From Pseudomonas hunanensis (GTDB lineage: Bacteria; Pseudomonadota; Gammaproteobacteria; Pseudomonadales; Pseudomonadaceae): a DNA stretch of 64,000 nucleotides. The stretch covers positions 1 to 64,000 of the forward strand of contig NZ_QJRC01000084.1 of the NCBI RefSeq assembly GCF_013393325.1, written 5' to 3'. Each line of letters starts with the position of its first letter. The stretch's first letter is position 1. Under the pieces are notes generated by a model. It saw nothing but the letters and a program-made list of their open reading frames with translations, was not told where the DNA came from and made no database searches. The position numbers and the translations under genes are program-made. This document shows, in pieces, positions 24,820 through 33,496 of this stretch.

Positions 24820-25425
24820 CTAACGGTACTTGGCCAGCGTGTCGCGCACCTTTGCAGCCGGGACTTTCTGCAACCGACAAAGCAGACCGTGCGAAAGTTG
24901 CTGTAAACCGTGGTCCTGGCGCAACACGCCAGTCAGGTGTTGCAGCAGGTTGGCGGCCATTTCGGCATCGGCCATGGCCCGGTGCGCGGTCCCGGTGTCC
25001 GGCAACCCAGCCCAACGTGTCAGAGTACCCAGCTTGTGGTTCGGCGCCGCCGGCAGCAGGCGCCGTGACAGCAGCAGAGAGCAAGCGAACGGCTGGCTGC
25101 GGCTGCGACCGATGCGGCTCAGTTCGTAGTCCCAGAACTTCTGGTCGAAGGCCGCGTTGTGCGCCAGCAATGGGGTGCCACCGACAAACTCGGCCACCTC
25201 GTTCATCACTTTGTCCACCGGCGGCGCAGTGCGCAACATGGCGGTGGTGATGCCGGTCAGGCCGGCGACGAAGGCCGGCACTGGCACGCCCGCGTTCATC
25301 AGGCTCTGGTAGCGCTCGACAATGCGCCCGCCTTCGAGCATTACCACCGCCACCTCGGTGGCGCGGCAACCGGCACCGGGGGAAATACCGGTGGTTTCAA
25401 AGTCGATGACAGCGATACGTTCCAT
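24820..25425 (-). CDS. DnaQ-like 3'-5' exonuclease (DEDDh)
   Basis: A 201-residue exonuclease. Exo I VIDFETTG (Asp, Glu), Exo II LAHNAAFDQKF (Asp) and Exo III HRAMADAEMAANLL (His, Asp) are all present, so the active site is complete. The family covers DNA proofreading-like and RNA-trimming enzymes; there is no polymerase, BRCT or UvrC part. It begins 8 bases after the NYN gene on the same strand and is probably cotranscribed with it, giving a two-nuclease unit. Confidence 0.9.
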   Translation of the reverse strand: MERIAVIDFETTGISPGAGCRATEVAVVMLEGGRIVERYQSLMNAGVPVPAFVAGLTGITTAMLRTAPPVDKVMNEVAEFVGGTPLLAHNAAFDQKFWDYELSRIGRSRSQPFACSLLLSRRLLPAAPNHKLGTLTRWAGLPDTGTAHRAMADAEMAANLLQHLTGVLRQDHGLQQLSHGLLCRLQKVPAAKVRDTLAKYR

Positions 25426-25433
25426 GAAAAACC

Positions 25434-25913
25434 TTAGTGTTTGAGCAACAGTGTGCCCTCGATGGGCACATAGCGGGTGGCGGCACGGATCAATGACAGC
25501 GCCGTCAGCCCCGGCACGCCATACACCACGGCTTCGGTGCCATGGCGCTGGATCACCCGCTCCAGCAGCAGGTCGAAATCACCATCGCCAGAAGCCAGCA
25601 CTACCTGGTCGACCCTGCTTGCCGCGTCGATTACATCCAGGGTAATGCCCACATCCCAGTCGCCTTTGGCCGAGCCATCGCTGCGCTGGATGAAGGGTTT
25701 GAGACGCACGTCGAAACCGAGGTTGCGCAAAATCTGCTGGAACTGTTGCTGCTTGGCGTCGCCACGGTCGATGGCATAGGCCACGGCTTCGACGATCTGG
25801 CCTTCGCGGCTGACGTCGGCCCAAAGGGCGGTGTAGTTGAAATGGCAGCCATGGGCCTGGCGCACGGTGTAGTAGAGGTTCTGCACATCGGCGAACAGCG
25901 CGATCTTTTTCAC
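25434..25913 (-). CDS. NYN-domain (LabA/DUF88-like) protein, putative RNase
   Basis: A 159-residue PIN-like nuclease candidate. The conserved acids are visible: IALFADVQNLYY (first Asp and Asn), GDWDVGITLDV (Asp pair) and VVLASGDGDFDLLLERV (terminal Asp triad). The start is GTG 25913, with GAGG 8 bases before it; the ATG further upstream would read through REP sequence. It is directly upstream of the DEDDh exonuclease (8-base gap). RNA is the probable substrate for the family; the specific role is unknown. Confidence 0.82.
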   Translation of the reverse strand: MKKIALFADVQNLYYTVRQAHGCHFNYTALWADVSREGQIVEAVAYAIDRGDAKQQQFQQILRNLGFDVRLKPFIQRSDGSAKGDWDVGITLDVIDAASRVDQVVLASGDGDFDLLLERVIQRHGTEAVVYGVPGLTALSLIRAATRYVPIEGTLLLKH

Positions 25914-25943
25914 CTGGGAACCTCGTGTCCGGTCTGGGATTTT

Positions 25944-26064
25944 GGGGCTGCGTTGCAGCCCTTTCACGACACAAGGCCGCTCCCACAGGTCGGGCAATGC
26001 GTGTGAAACCTGCACTTTACCTGTGGGAGCGGCCTTGCGTCGCGAAAGGGGCGCACAGCGCCCC
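25944..26064. repeat. Inverted REP pair
   Basis: Unit one (25944-25988) and unit two (26021-26064) face each other across about 32 bases. They share CTGTGGGAGCGGCCTTG in opposite orientation plus GC-rich mini-hairpins at the outer edges. They lie between the DUF2076 gene and the NYN gene, both on the minus strand, so here the pair separates two same-direction units rather than convergent genes. Confidence 0.8.
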
Positions 26065-26093
26065 TCAAAAATGCCAGCAGTATGCCAGACCTG

Positions 26094-26852
26094 TCAGACG
26101 TACGAGTCGTCGTCCGAGAAGAACCCGCCATCATCGCTGCCATAATCGCTGTCGGCGTAACCACCCTGGTCACTGCCCCAACCGCCATTGTCAGCCACTT
26201 GCTGCTGACCGCCCTGGTCGTTCCAGCCGCCGCTGTCGCTGGCCGGTGTCGGTTCTTCCTTGATCACCTCGACCACTTCTTCCGGCTGCGAGTTGTGGTT
26301 GAACAGGCTGCTGATACCCTGCGCCAGCAACACACCACCGGCCACACCGGCAGCGGTCTGCATGGCCCCACCGAGGAAACTGCTGGCGCCGCCGCGCGCC
26401 GGCGCGGCGGCAAAGCCAGGTTGCTGTGTTGGCGGCTGGGAGAAGCCCGGTGCCGAAGGCTCGCGCCAGCCACCACCCGACGCCACCGGGGCAGCAGCGG
26501 GACGCTGCGGCTGCACCGCCGGGGCCGCGTTACGCCCACCCGAACCAAAGATGCTGGACAGGAAACCACCCCCGCCATTGCTTGGCGCGCTGCTGGCGGC
26601 TTGTGCGGCCTGGGCCTGGGCGCGGGCCTGCTGCAGTTCGGCCTCCAGCTGCTTGTTCTGCTCGTCGAGGCGCTTGATCGCAGCCTCCTGCACCAATATG
26701 GCTTGTGCCATGTAGTAAGGCGCCGCCGGCTGTTGACGCAGATGTTGCTCGATGCACGCCTGGGCCTGCGGATCGCGCGGCTGGCTCGGGTCTTCAGCTT
26801 GCTTGATGCGGCCGAACAGGCCGTCGATCAGGGTTTGTTCTTCAGTGTTCAT
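26094..26852 (-). CDS. DUF2076 family protein
   Basis: A 252-residue protein of unknown function. The N-terminal part (about 1-90) is charged and helical (NTEEQTLIDGLFGRIKQAE; coiled coil around 60-88 with many Gln, Ala and Glu). The middle (about 95-160) is low-complexity Gly, Ala, Pro and Gln. A short hydrophobic stretch (about 165-185, GGAMQTAAGVAGGVLLAQGI) follows, and the tail is highly acidic (repeated GG, DS, DD). GAGG lies 7-8 bases before ATG 26852. Relatives are annotated as periplasmic ligand-binding sensor proteins without proof; no signal peptide is evident here. Confidence 0.8.
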   Translation of the reverse strand: MNTEEQTLIDGLFGRIKQAEDPSQPRDPQAQACIEQHLRQQPAAPYYMAQAILVQEAAIKRLDEQNKQLEAELQQARAQAQAAQAASSAPSNGGGGFLSSIFGSGGRNAAPAVQPQRPAAAPVASGGGWREPSAPGFSQPPTQQPGFAAAPARGGASSFLGGAMQTAAGVAGGVLLAQGISSLFNHNSQPEEVVEVIKEEPTPASDSGGWNDQGGQQQVADNGGWGSDQGGYADSDYGSDDGGFFSDDDSYV

Positions 26853-27018
26853 GGGCGACCTCGTGGGGTAGCGGGACAACGGACAGCGTCAAAGATGGGG
26901 CGTACGGACGCGGGATTCAATCACCGGCGCGGTGAAACTTTTTTCAGCAAGTGACAGCCCCAGGCCTGCTTTGGGCTAAAGTTAGGCCCCTGTTTTTACT
27001 GCCATGCGATGTTGACTG

Positions 27019-27675
27019 ATGAATCCGCTGAGCGTTCTGCGCGACTCCCTGTACTTCTTCCGCCGCCACCTGCCGAACATTGTCCAGCTGTGCCTGCCGC
27101 TGGTGGTGCTGGAAGCCCTGCTCACTCAGTTGCTGTACCGGCAGTTGGGCGACCAGGCATCGCCTGCCTACGGCATGCTCGTCAGCCTGCTGCTCTACCC
27201 GCTGTACAGCGCCGCGCTGATCCTTTACCTCGATACCCGCAGCAAGGGCCAGGAAATCGCCAAGCGCGACCTGTTCGCCCGCGCCCTGCAGCTCTGGCCA
27301 CAACTGGCCCTGCTGATTCTCATCAGTTCGCTGCTGATCATGGCGGGCCTTGCCTTGTTCGTCTTCCCGGGCGTATGGATCATGATCAATCTGGTGTTCG
27401 CCGAGTACCTGCTGGTGCTGCGCGGCCGCCCGGTGGTGCAGGCGATGCGCGAAAGTGCCAGCATGACCACCGGTCACTTCATGCGCATCATGTTCTGTGT
27501 GGTGGCTGTGCTGGCACCGATCTGGCTGATCGACGGGCTGCTGCTGATGGCTTTCCCAGAACCCTCGCCTGGCATGGAGCTGGCCATGGACAGCCTCAGC
27601 GGCTTCCTGCAGCTGTTCAGCACCGTGGTGCTGTACCGCCTGTTCATGCTGCTGGAAGGTGAAGCCGGCGCCTGA
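27019..27675 (+). CDS. YciC-like (UPF0259) inner-membrane protein
   Basis: A 218-residue membrane protein with about six hydrophobic segments. The opening NPLSVLRDSLYFFRRHLPNI is typical of the YciC family, and WIMINLVFAEYLLVLRGRP and QAMRESASMTTGHFMRI are conserved family-like stretches. Function is unknown. It is probably monocistronic; the next gene starts 87 bases on. Confidence 0.82.
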   Translation: MNPLSVLRDSLYFFRRHLPNIVQLCLPLVVLEALLTQLLYRQLGDQASPAYGMLVSLLLYPLYSAALILYLDTRSKGQEIAKRDLFARALQLWPQLALLILISSLLIMAGLALFVFPGVWIMINLVFAEYLLVLRGRPVVQAMRESASMTTGHFMRIMFCVVAVLAPIWLIDGLLLMAFPEPSPGMELAMDSLSGFLQLFSTVVLYRLFMLLEGEAGA

Positions 27676-27762
27676 GGCAACCGGGGAAAGTCTTCGATCT
27701 GCCTGGGCGTCGCGCTTGGGCATTAGGGTGCGAAACCTTCAATGCCAACCGAGGAAAGCACC

Positions 27763-28254
27763 ATGCACGAAGACATCAAAGCGGAATTTGCCAGGTCGTT
27801 TCGCGGCAGGCTGTACATGCGCGCCGTCAACCGGTACATCCCACTGCGCCTGAGCCGCAGCAGTGACAAGTTCAGCTGGGGGGTTACCCCTGAGGATGAC
27901 TGGCTACAGGTTGGGGGAAAGCAGGACTCGCCGGTGATGGACTTTCATTACCACTCGCAGACCGACGATCGCCTGCATCACCACATCAGCATCCCTGGGC
28001 GACCACAAGCCAAGAAACTGGGCATCAGCCGCAATGGCTACCTGGGCTTCTACTGGCATGCCGACGTCACTGACTACTGGAAGATCGAGCCACTGGAGCT
28101 GACCGAGGACGGCCTGGTCTGCCATCTGCGCGACCACCGAGGCCACAGGGTTGGCATCATCAAGGATACGCCGCACAAAAGCGGCGACTGGGTGGCCTTG
28201 CTCAATGTCGAGGAAGGTGAAGTGTTCACCTTCCTGCTCGTACCGCTCGGCTGA
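27763..28254 (+). CDS. Conserved hypothetical protein
   Basis: A 163-residue soluble, probably all-beta protein that I do not recognise. It is rich in His, Asp and aromatic residues (FHYHSQTDDRLHHHIS), has no signal peptide, membrane segment or known motif, and ends EVFTFLLVPLG. GAGGAAAG lies 7 bases before ATG 27763, so the reading is well supported. It converges on hrpB with an 18-base gap. The His-rich patch might bind metal, but nothing else suggests it. Confidence 0.75.
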   Translation: MHEDIKAEFARSFRGRLYMRAVNRYIPLRLSRSSDKFSWGVTPEDDWLQVGGKQDSPVMDFHYHSQTDDRLHHHISIPGRPQAKKLGISRNGYLGFYWHADVTDYWKIEPLELTEDGLVCHLRDHRGHRVGIIKDTPHKSGDWVALLNVEEGEVFTFLLVPLG

Positions 28255-28272
28255 CAGCCGCCCCGGCCACGC

Positions 28273-30801
28273 TCAGGTCCCCCGAGGTTTGGCTCGCGCC
28301 GTAGCCTCGGCCACCAAGGGGTCGTCAGGCCAGTAATGCTTCGGATACCGCCCCTTCAAATCCTTCTTCACCTCGGCGTAGGTGGTGCGCCAGAAGTTCG
28401 CCAAGTCCTGGGTCACCTGCACTGGCCGGCGTGCGGGTGACAGCAGGTGCAGCTTGACCTGCTGCCGGCCGTTGGCGATGCGTGGGGTGTCGGCAAGCCC
28501 GAACAGCTCTTGCAAGCGCACGGCGAGGACCGGCGGGCTCTCGCTGTAGTCCAGACGAATGTTCGAGCCGGACGGCACCGCCAGGTGCGCGGGGGCCTGT
28601 TCGTCCAGGCGCTGTGGCAGCGGCCAGGGCAACAGGTTGCGCAACAGCGACGGCAGGTCCAGCGCGGCAAAGTGGCTAAGGCGCGACACTTTGCCCAGGT
28701 AGGGCTGCAGCCAGTCTTCCAGGTTGGCGAGCAGGGCCTCGTCGCCCAGGTCGGGCCATTCGCTGTGGCCATCCTTTTCCAGGTCCAGCTGGCGCAGCAG
28801 TGCCACCCGTGCCTGCCACTGGCGCAGTTCCGGCGTCCAGGTCAGCAGGTTCAGGCCCTTGCGCCGAACCAGGCCAAGCAGCGCCCTGGCCTTGGCCTCG
28901 TCATCCAGGCCCGGTAGTGGCTCACGGCTGAGGACCAGTTCGCCAACCTTGACCTGCCGCTCGGCGCGCAACACCTGCTCGCGCTCGTCCCAATCAACGA
29001 TATCGACCCGCTCGACCTGCTCGGCCAGCACGCCATCGAGCAACGCCGGATCGAATTCGGCGGCCAGGTAGATGCGCTCCTCACGCTGCCCCTGGCGGCT
29101 ACCCAGGTCGGCGACTACCAACCACGGGCACTTCATCAACGCGTCAACTTCGGCAAACAGCGCCGCACGGCCATTGGCCAACCGATACTCCGCCCCACCC
29201 TCGCGGCGCTGCAAGGCGACGCGGTCGGGGTAGGCCAGCGCCAGAAGCGCGCCCAGCCAGCGCGAGTGGTCCGGGTCGGCGACCGGCGCACCGGCCTTGC
29301 CTCGCAACAGGCCACGGTACTGGCGGGCCAGCTGACGCGCCCGCTGCACGCCACCCTGGCCGCCACGCGCCGCCTTGCTTTCGCCGCTGACCAGCGCCAG
29401 CCGGTTGTGCAAGTCCGCGCCACCCCCACGCTGGATATCCCGCTCCCCCAGCAGCGCAGCCACATCGCAGGCCATCTGTGCCAGGCCCAGGTCCTGGCCT
29501 CGCAGCAGCAAATGCGCGATGCGCGGGTGCGCCGGCAGTTCAGCCATGGCCTGGCCGTGTTCGCTGAGGTTGTCACGGCTGCCAGGCTTGAAGGCATTGA
29601 GCCGCACCAACAGGTCTTGGGCCTGGGCGAACGCGGCAGCCGGCGGTTGGTCAAGCCAGCGCAACTGCTCGGGGGTAACGCCCCAGCGCGCCAGTTGCAG
29701 GGCCAACCCGGCCAGGTCGGCCTGGAGGATTTCGGCGCTGCCATGGGCGGCCAGTTGCTCATGCTGGGCTTCGGACCACAGGCGGTAGCACACGCCGGGC
29801 TCCAGGCGGCCGGCCCGGCCGGCGCGCTGAGTGGCGCTGGCGCGGGAGATACGCTGAGTGTCCAGGCGGGTCATACCGCTGCCAGGGTCGAAGCGCGGCA
29901 CACGGGCCAGGCCGGCATCGATCACCACACGCACGCCATCGATGGTCAGGCTGGTTTCGGCGATGTTGGTGGCCAGCACCACCTTGCGCAGGCCCTTGGC
30001 CGGCGGGTCGATGGCGGCACGCTGGGCATTGAGATCCAGTTCGCCATGCAGTGGGCAGAGCAGAATTTCGGGCCGATCGCCCAAGGCCTCCTGCAGGCTC
30101 TGGTGCACCCGGCGGATCTCGGCCTGCCCAGGCAGGAATACCAGCACGCTGCCGGCTTGGTCTGCCAGCGCCTGCAGCACGCTGTCCACCACCCGTGGTT
30201 CGATGAACTCGCCCGGCTGGAACGCTCGCCCCCAACGGATATCCACCGGATGCATGCGGCCTTCGCTGCTGACCACCGGCGCATCGTCCAGCAACCGCGA
30301 CAGGCGCTCGCCTTCCAGGGTGGCGGACATCAGGAGAATCTTCAGCGGCGGGTCGTCACGCAGCAACTCGCGGCCATTGAGGCTCAGCGCCAGGGCCAGG
30401 TCGGCATCCAGGCTGCGCTCGTGAAATTCGTCGAAGATCAGCAAGCCCACACCCTCCAGTGCCGGGTCGGCCTGCAGGCGGCGGGTGAGGATGCCCTCGG
30501 TCACCACTTCGATACGGGTTTTAAGCCCGACCTTGCTGTCCAGGCGGATGCGGTAACCCACCGTTTCCCCCACCTGCTCGCCCAGCTCGCTGGCCAGCCG
30601 CTCGGCGGCCGCCCGCGCCGCCAGGCGCCGTGGCTCAAGCATCAGGATGGTCTGCCCGGCCAGCCACGGCTCGTGCAGCAGCGCCAACGGCACGCGGGTG
30701 GTCTTGCCAGCGCCGGGCGGCGCTTCAAGCACCGCTTCGTCACGGTTTGCCAGGGCCTGGCGCAAAGCGGGCAAGGCCGCATCAATGGGTAATGAAATCA
30801 T
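28273..30801 (-). CDS. hrpB: ATP-dependent helicase HrpB
   Basis: An 842-residue DEAH-type helicase of normal HrpB length. Motif I is EAPPGAGKTTRVPLALL, motif Ia MLEPRRLAARAAA, motif II IFDEFHERSLDADL (DEFH variant typical of HrpB), motif III LMSATLEGERL, motif V ATNIAETSLTIDGV, and motif VI QRAGRAGRLEPG. The helicase-associated and HrpB C-terminal domains follow. The cellular role in most bacteria is poorly defined (RNA metabolism is suspected). It starts 116 bases from the divergent lipoprotein gene. Confidence 0.95.
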   Translation of the reverse strand: MISLPIDAALPALRQALANRDEAVLEAPPGAGKTTRVPLALLHEPWLAGQTILMLEPRRLAARAAAERLASELGEQVGETVGYRIRLDSKVGLKTRIEVVTEGILTRRLQADPALEGVGLLIFDEFHERSLDADLALALSLNGRELLRDDPPLKILLMSATLEGERLSRLLDDAPVVSSEGRMHPVDIRWGRAFQPGEFIEPRVVDSVLQALADQAGSVLVFLPGQAEIRRVHQSLQEALGDRPEILLCPLHGELDLNAQRAAIDPPAKGLRKVVLATNIAETSLTIDGVRVVIDAGLARVPRFDPGSGMTRLDTQRISRASATQRAGRAGRLEPGVCYRLWSEAQHEQLAAHGSAEILQADLAGLALQLARWGVTPEQLRWLDQPPAAAFAQAQDLLVRLNAFKPGSRDNLSEHGQAMAELPAHPRIAHLLLRGQDLGLAQMACDVAALLGERDIQRGGGADLHNRLALVSGESKAARGGQGGVQRARQLARQYRGLLRGKAGAPVADPDHSRWLGALLALAYPDRVALQRREGGAEYRLANGRAALFAEVDALMKCPWLVVADLGSRQGQREERIYLAAEFDPALLDGVLAEQVERVDIVDWDEREQVLRAERQVKVGELVLSREPLPGLDDEAKARALLGLVRRKGLNLLTWTPELRQWQARVALLRQLDLEKDGHSEWPDLGDEALLANLEDWLQPYLGKVSRLSHFAALDLPSLLRNLLPWPLPQRLDEQAPAHLAVPSGSNIRLDYSESPPVLAVRLQELFGLADTPRIANGRQQVKLHLLSPARRPVQVTQDLANFWRTTYAEVKKDLKGRYPKHYWPDDPLVAEATARAKPRGT

Positions 30802-30917
30802 GGTGGTCCTCGAACAGTCTGGCGAGTATAACGGCGAACCCAGCCTGCTCTATCATGGTCTTAGCATCAGGCGCAGGCGCTTCGCTTGCCCTGCTGAACA
30901 CCTTCTCGGAGATTTAC

Positions 30918-31337
30918 ATGCGCATCTCGACCCGCGTCATCGGTGGCGCCCTCATTGCCACCCTGCTGACCCAACTGACGGCCTGCGGCACCATTTTCTA
31001 CCCGGACCGGCGCGGCCAGATCGGCGGCAAGATCGACCCTGTGGTTGCCGCAATGGACGCCATTGGCATCCTGTTCTACGTGATCCCTGGGCTGATCGCC
31101 TTCGGCATCGACTTCGCCACGGGCGCCATCTACTACCCAGGTGGCCGCACCGCCCAGGTCGACCCAGCCAAACTGCAAGAAGCCGTCAAACCAGATGGCA
31201 AGGTCGACAACCTCAAGTTGCAGGCCATTCTCGAAAGCGAACTGGGCCAGCGCCTGCCATTGGACGACCCTCGGCTGATCCAGCACCGCGGCAGTGTCGA
31301 GCAGTTGGCCAGCCTGGGCCTGGTGCCAGCCGCCTGA
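30918..31337 (+). CDS. Small predicted lipoprotein
   Basis: A 139-residue protein with a lipoprotein signal peptide: basic MRIST, hydrophobic core, then lipobox LTAC-G at about 18-23. A second hydrophobic segment (about 45-72) resembles the YceK/YidQ-type pattern of small lipoproteins. GGAG lies 7 bases before ATG 30918. The function is unknown. The gene leads into fieF with a 22-base gap and is probably cotranscribed. Confidence 0.78.
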   Translation: MRISTRVIGGALIATLLTQLTACGTIFYPDRRGQIGGKIDPVVAAMDAIGILFYVIPGLIAFGIDFATGAIYYPGGRTAQVDPAKLQEAVKPDGKVDNLKLQAILESELGQRLPLDDPRLIQHRGSVEQLASLGLVPAA

Positions 31338-31359
31338 GCCACAAGGACACCGACCACGG

Positions 31360-32232
31360 ATGATCACCACCCCGGCTGAACACCAGCGCCTGCTACGCCT
31401 GGCCACGCGCGCGTCATTGGCGGTGGCCAGTATTCTGGTGCTGAGCAAGGCGCTGGCCTGGTGGCTGAGCGGTTCGGTGAGCCTGCTGGCCGGGCTGACC
31501 GATTCGGCACTGGACGCTGTAGCCTCGTTCCTCAACCTGCTGGCGGTGCACTATGCGCTGCGCCCGGCAGACGACGATCACCGGTTCGGCCATGGCAAGG
31601 CCGAGGCCCTGGCCGGCATGGCGCAGGCGCTGTTCATCGGGGTCAGTGCAGTGCTGATCGGCGTGCAGGCGGTCGAGCGCCTGCACACCCCACAACCGCT
31701 GGGTGATACCGCCATCGGCATCGCGGTGATGCTGCTGTCGCTGGTGCTGACCGTCGCCCTGCTGGCCTTGCAGTACAAGGTCATCCGCCTGACCGGCTCT
31801 ACCGCGGTGCGGGCCGACTCCCTGCACTACCGCTCGGACTTGCTGCTAAACAGCAGCATCCTGCTGGCCCTGCTGCTGGCGCGTTTCGGCTGGCCCCAGC
31901 TGGATGCGCTGTTCGGCCTGGGCATCGCCTTTTACATCCTCTGGAGTGCCTTGCAGATTGCCCGCGAAAGCACGGCAATCCTGATGGACAAGGAACTGCC
32001 CAGCGATGTCGGCGAAGACATGGCCACGCGGGTACTGGCCATTCCCGGCGTCAAGGGCGTGCACGACCTGCGTACGCGGGTGTCGGGCAACCAGTGGTTC
32101 GTGCAGTTGCACCTGGAGCTACCAGGGCAGCTACCACTGCATGAAGCACACGGATTGTGCGTGGAGGCCTCACGGGTGATCCGCCAGCGTTATCCACAGG
32201 CGGATGTGATGGTGCACGCCGACCCGGTATAG
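31360..32232 (+). CDS. fieF: Cation diffusion facilitator, FieF-like metal efflux protein
   Basis: A 290-residue inner-membrane metal/proton antiporter exporting Zn(II) or Fe(II). There are six helices. Transport-site residues are DSALD in TM2 and HYRSD in TM5, the D-x3-D / H-x3-D set of FieF (YiiP); FGHGKAEA carries the binuclear-loop His. A cytoplasmic C-terminal domain (about 210-290) holds PGVKGVHDLRTR. ATG 31360 has AAGGA upstream at a slightly long distance (about 12 bases); the longer frame from 31294 overlaps the lipoprotein gene and lacks homology. Confidence 0.92.
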   Translation: MITTPAEHQRLLRLATRASLAVASILVLSKALAWWLSGSVSLLAGLTDSALDAVASFLNLLAVHYALRPADDDHRFGHGKAEALAGMAQALFIGVSAVLIGVQAVERLHTPQPLGDTAIGIAVMLLSLVLTVALLALQYKVIRLTGSTAVRADSLHYRSDLLLNSSILLALLLARFGWPQLDALFGLGIAFYILWSALQIARESTAILMDKELPSDVGEDMATRVLAIPGVKGVHDLRTRVSGNQWFVQLHLELPGQLPLHEAHGLCVEASRVIRQRYPQADVMVHADPV

Positions 32233-32266
32233 ATATTCTTCAGGCTAACAGGCCGCGCCTACCGCT

Positions 32267-33103
32267 TTAGTTGATGCTGTATCCCCGGCCACTGAAGCAG
32301 GCACCCAGCGCCCGCCGGTAATTGTCGAGCACATTGGCTGGCGGTGCGTACGTCGCCGTCGCCGGATCGAAGCCGGATTGGCTCACTGCCCAGCGATGGC
32401 ACTGGTAACGGTCCTGCTCCTGCTGTTCCTGCCCCTGGCCATACATCGGGTAAGCCACCACGTCATACCCACCGTTCGACGGTGCCACCGGTACGGGCGC
32501 CGGCACGCCGACTGGCGGGTTGACCACCACGTACTCCTGGCTGTCCGCCAGGTACTGGTAGTAGGTATCGGCTACCAGGAAGAACAGCCCACCCCCCAGC
32601 CACACTTCCCGCGCATAAGGCGGCAGGTAATTGACCCGCACGCCATAGGGCGGCCTCACCACGATGTAGCTGCCACCATGAGGGCGGTACCAGTAGCCGC
32701 CGGAGTAGAAGTAGTCAGCACCACGGTAAGGCACTTTCCAGTAGCGGTCGGGAAAATGGTCGACTGTGTGCCCGGGGCGATACTGCGGCCCAGGCCCCCA
32801 GCCATTGCCATGTCCATCTGGGCGCCCTTGCCAGTCACCACCGGGCCGTTGCCCAGGGCCACCGGCTTGCCAGCGATGGTCATCACCGTGGCGGCGGGGA
32901 ATGTCCTGGTAATAACCCTGGCGCGGGGGCTGGGTCTGGCGCACTTCGTCGCGCGAGTTGAGCGAGCGGCCAGGCACGCCCTCACCTTGCACCTGCTGGC
33001 CGCGTTCGCCATGCCCCTCGCCCGGCCCTTCGGCCATGGCCCCGAGGCTGATGCTCAAACCCAGCAAACCAACACCTGCCAACTGCCAGATGCGCGACTT
33101 CAT
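32267..33103 (-). CDS. DUF6515 family secreted protein
   Basis: A 278-residue exported protein with a signal peptide (about 1-24, ending GAMA). An extended Gly/Gln/Arg/Pro-rich region (about 25-110) is followed by a repeated aromatic domain (DRYWKVPYRGADYFYSGG, YGVRVNYLPPYAR, ADTYYQYLADSQEY). The C-terminal part (about 235-278) contains two Cys (QCHRW and ACFSG) that may form a disulfide bond. It is probably periplasmic or outer-membrane associated; function unknown. Confidence 0.8.
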   Translation of the reverse strand: MKSRIWQLAGVGLLGLSISLGAMAEGPGEGHGERGQQVQGEGVPGRSLNSRDEVRQTQPPRQGYYQDIPRRHGDDHRWQAGGPGQRPGGDWQGRPDGHGNGWGPGPQYRPGHTVDHFPDRYWKVPYRGADYFYSGGYWYRPHGGSYIVVRPPYGVRVNYLPPYAREVWLGGGLFFLVADTYYQYLADSQEYVVVNPPVGVPAPVPVAPSNGGYDVVAYPMYGQGQEQQEQDRYQCHRWAVSQSGFDPATATYAPPANVLDNYRRALGACFSGRGYSIN

Positions 33104-33496
33104 GGTATTCCTCTCGGTAGAAAAACTGCGCCCGCAACCAGTCTACCGCGCCCATCACGCAGGCCAATTAAATTTCCAGACAGAAAAAAGGGAGGCCACA
33201 AGGCCTCCCTTCAGGAATTGTCGTCCGTGCTCGGCACTTGTGGCGCCGGCTCACCTCACACCGTCTTCTGGAGGGTGTGTAGCCCGGGGGCCTGCAGATC
33301 CTGTTGGATGGCTGGCCGCGACCGCCCGCCTAGGGCGCGTCGCCGTGGACTGATGTCCGGGCAGTGATTCTGGTGATAAAGATACCGGACGGCTTGCGAC
33401 AGATGATTGCGAAGATTGCTCAGATAAATAGCACTTGCGCAATTTTTCACCCTGGATTGATAATTCGCCGCAATACGAACAGAAAAGGCAAATGCC
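33104..33496. other. 393-base interval with an orphan minus-strand terminator; possible short transcript
   Basis: The interval lies between the divergent DUF6515 and Lrp genes. A strong terminator read on the minus strand (33184-33210) has no annotated gene ahead of it; the only stretch it could serve is about 33211-33480. That stretch holds a minus-strand frame (GTG 33450 to stop 33256, 64 residues) with no clear ribosome-binding site and no recognised domain. A small RNA or small-protein gene is possible. Confidence 0.4.
33184..33210 (-). terminator. Strong rho-independent terminator without a known gene
   Basis: A perfect 8-bp stem (33202-33209 with 33190-33197, extended by one A-T pair) with a 4-base loop is followed on the minus strand by TTTTTT (33184-33189). 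On the plus strand no T-run follows. It lies upstream of the DUF6515 gene start and would insulate that gene from transcripts starting near the lrp promoter. Confidence 0.88.

Noticed and set aside
29266..30792. A 508-codon frame antisense to hrpB, and similar long frames opposite rhlE, hemL, phoH and the DHA2 exporter
   Set aside because: All are mirror images of well-supported genes, with the amino-acid composition typical of such shadows.
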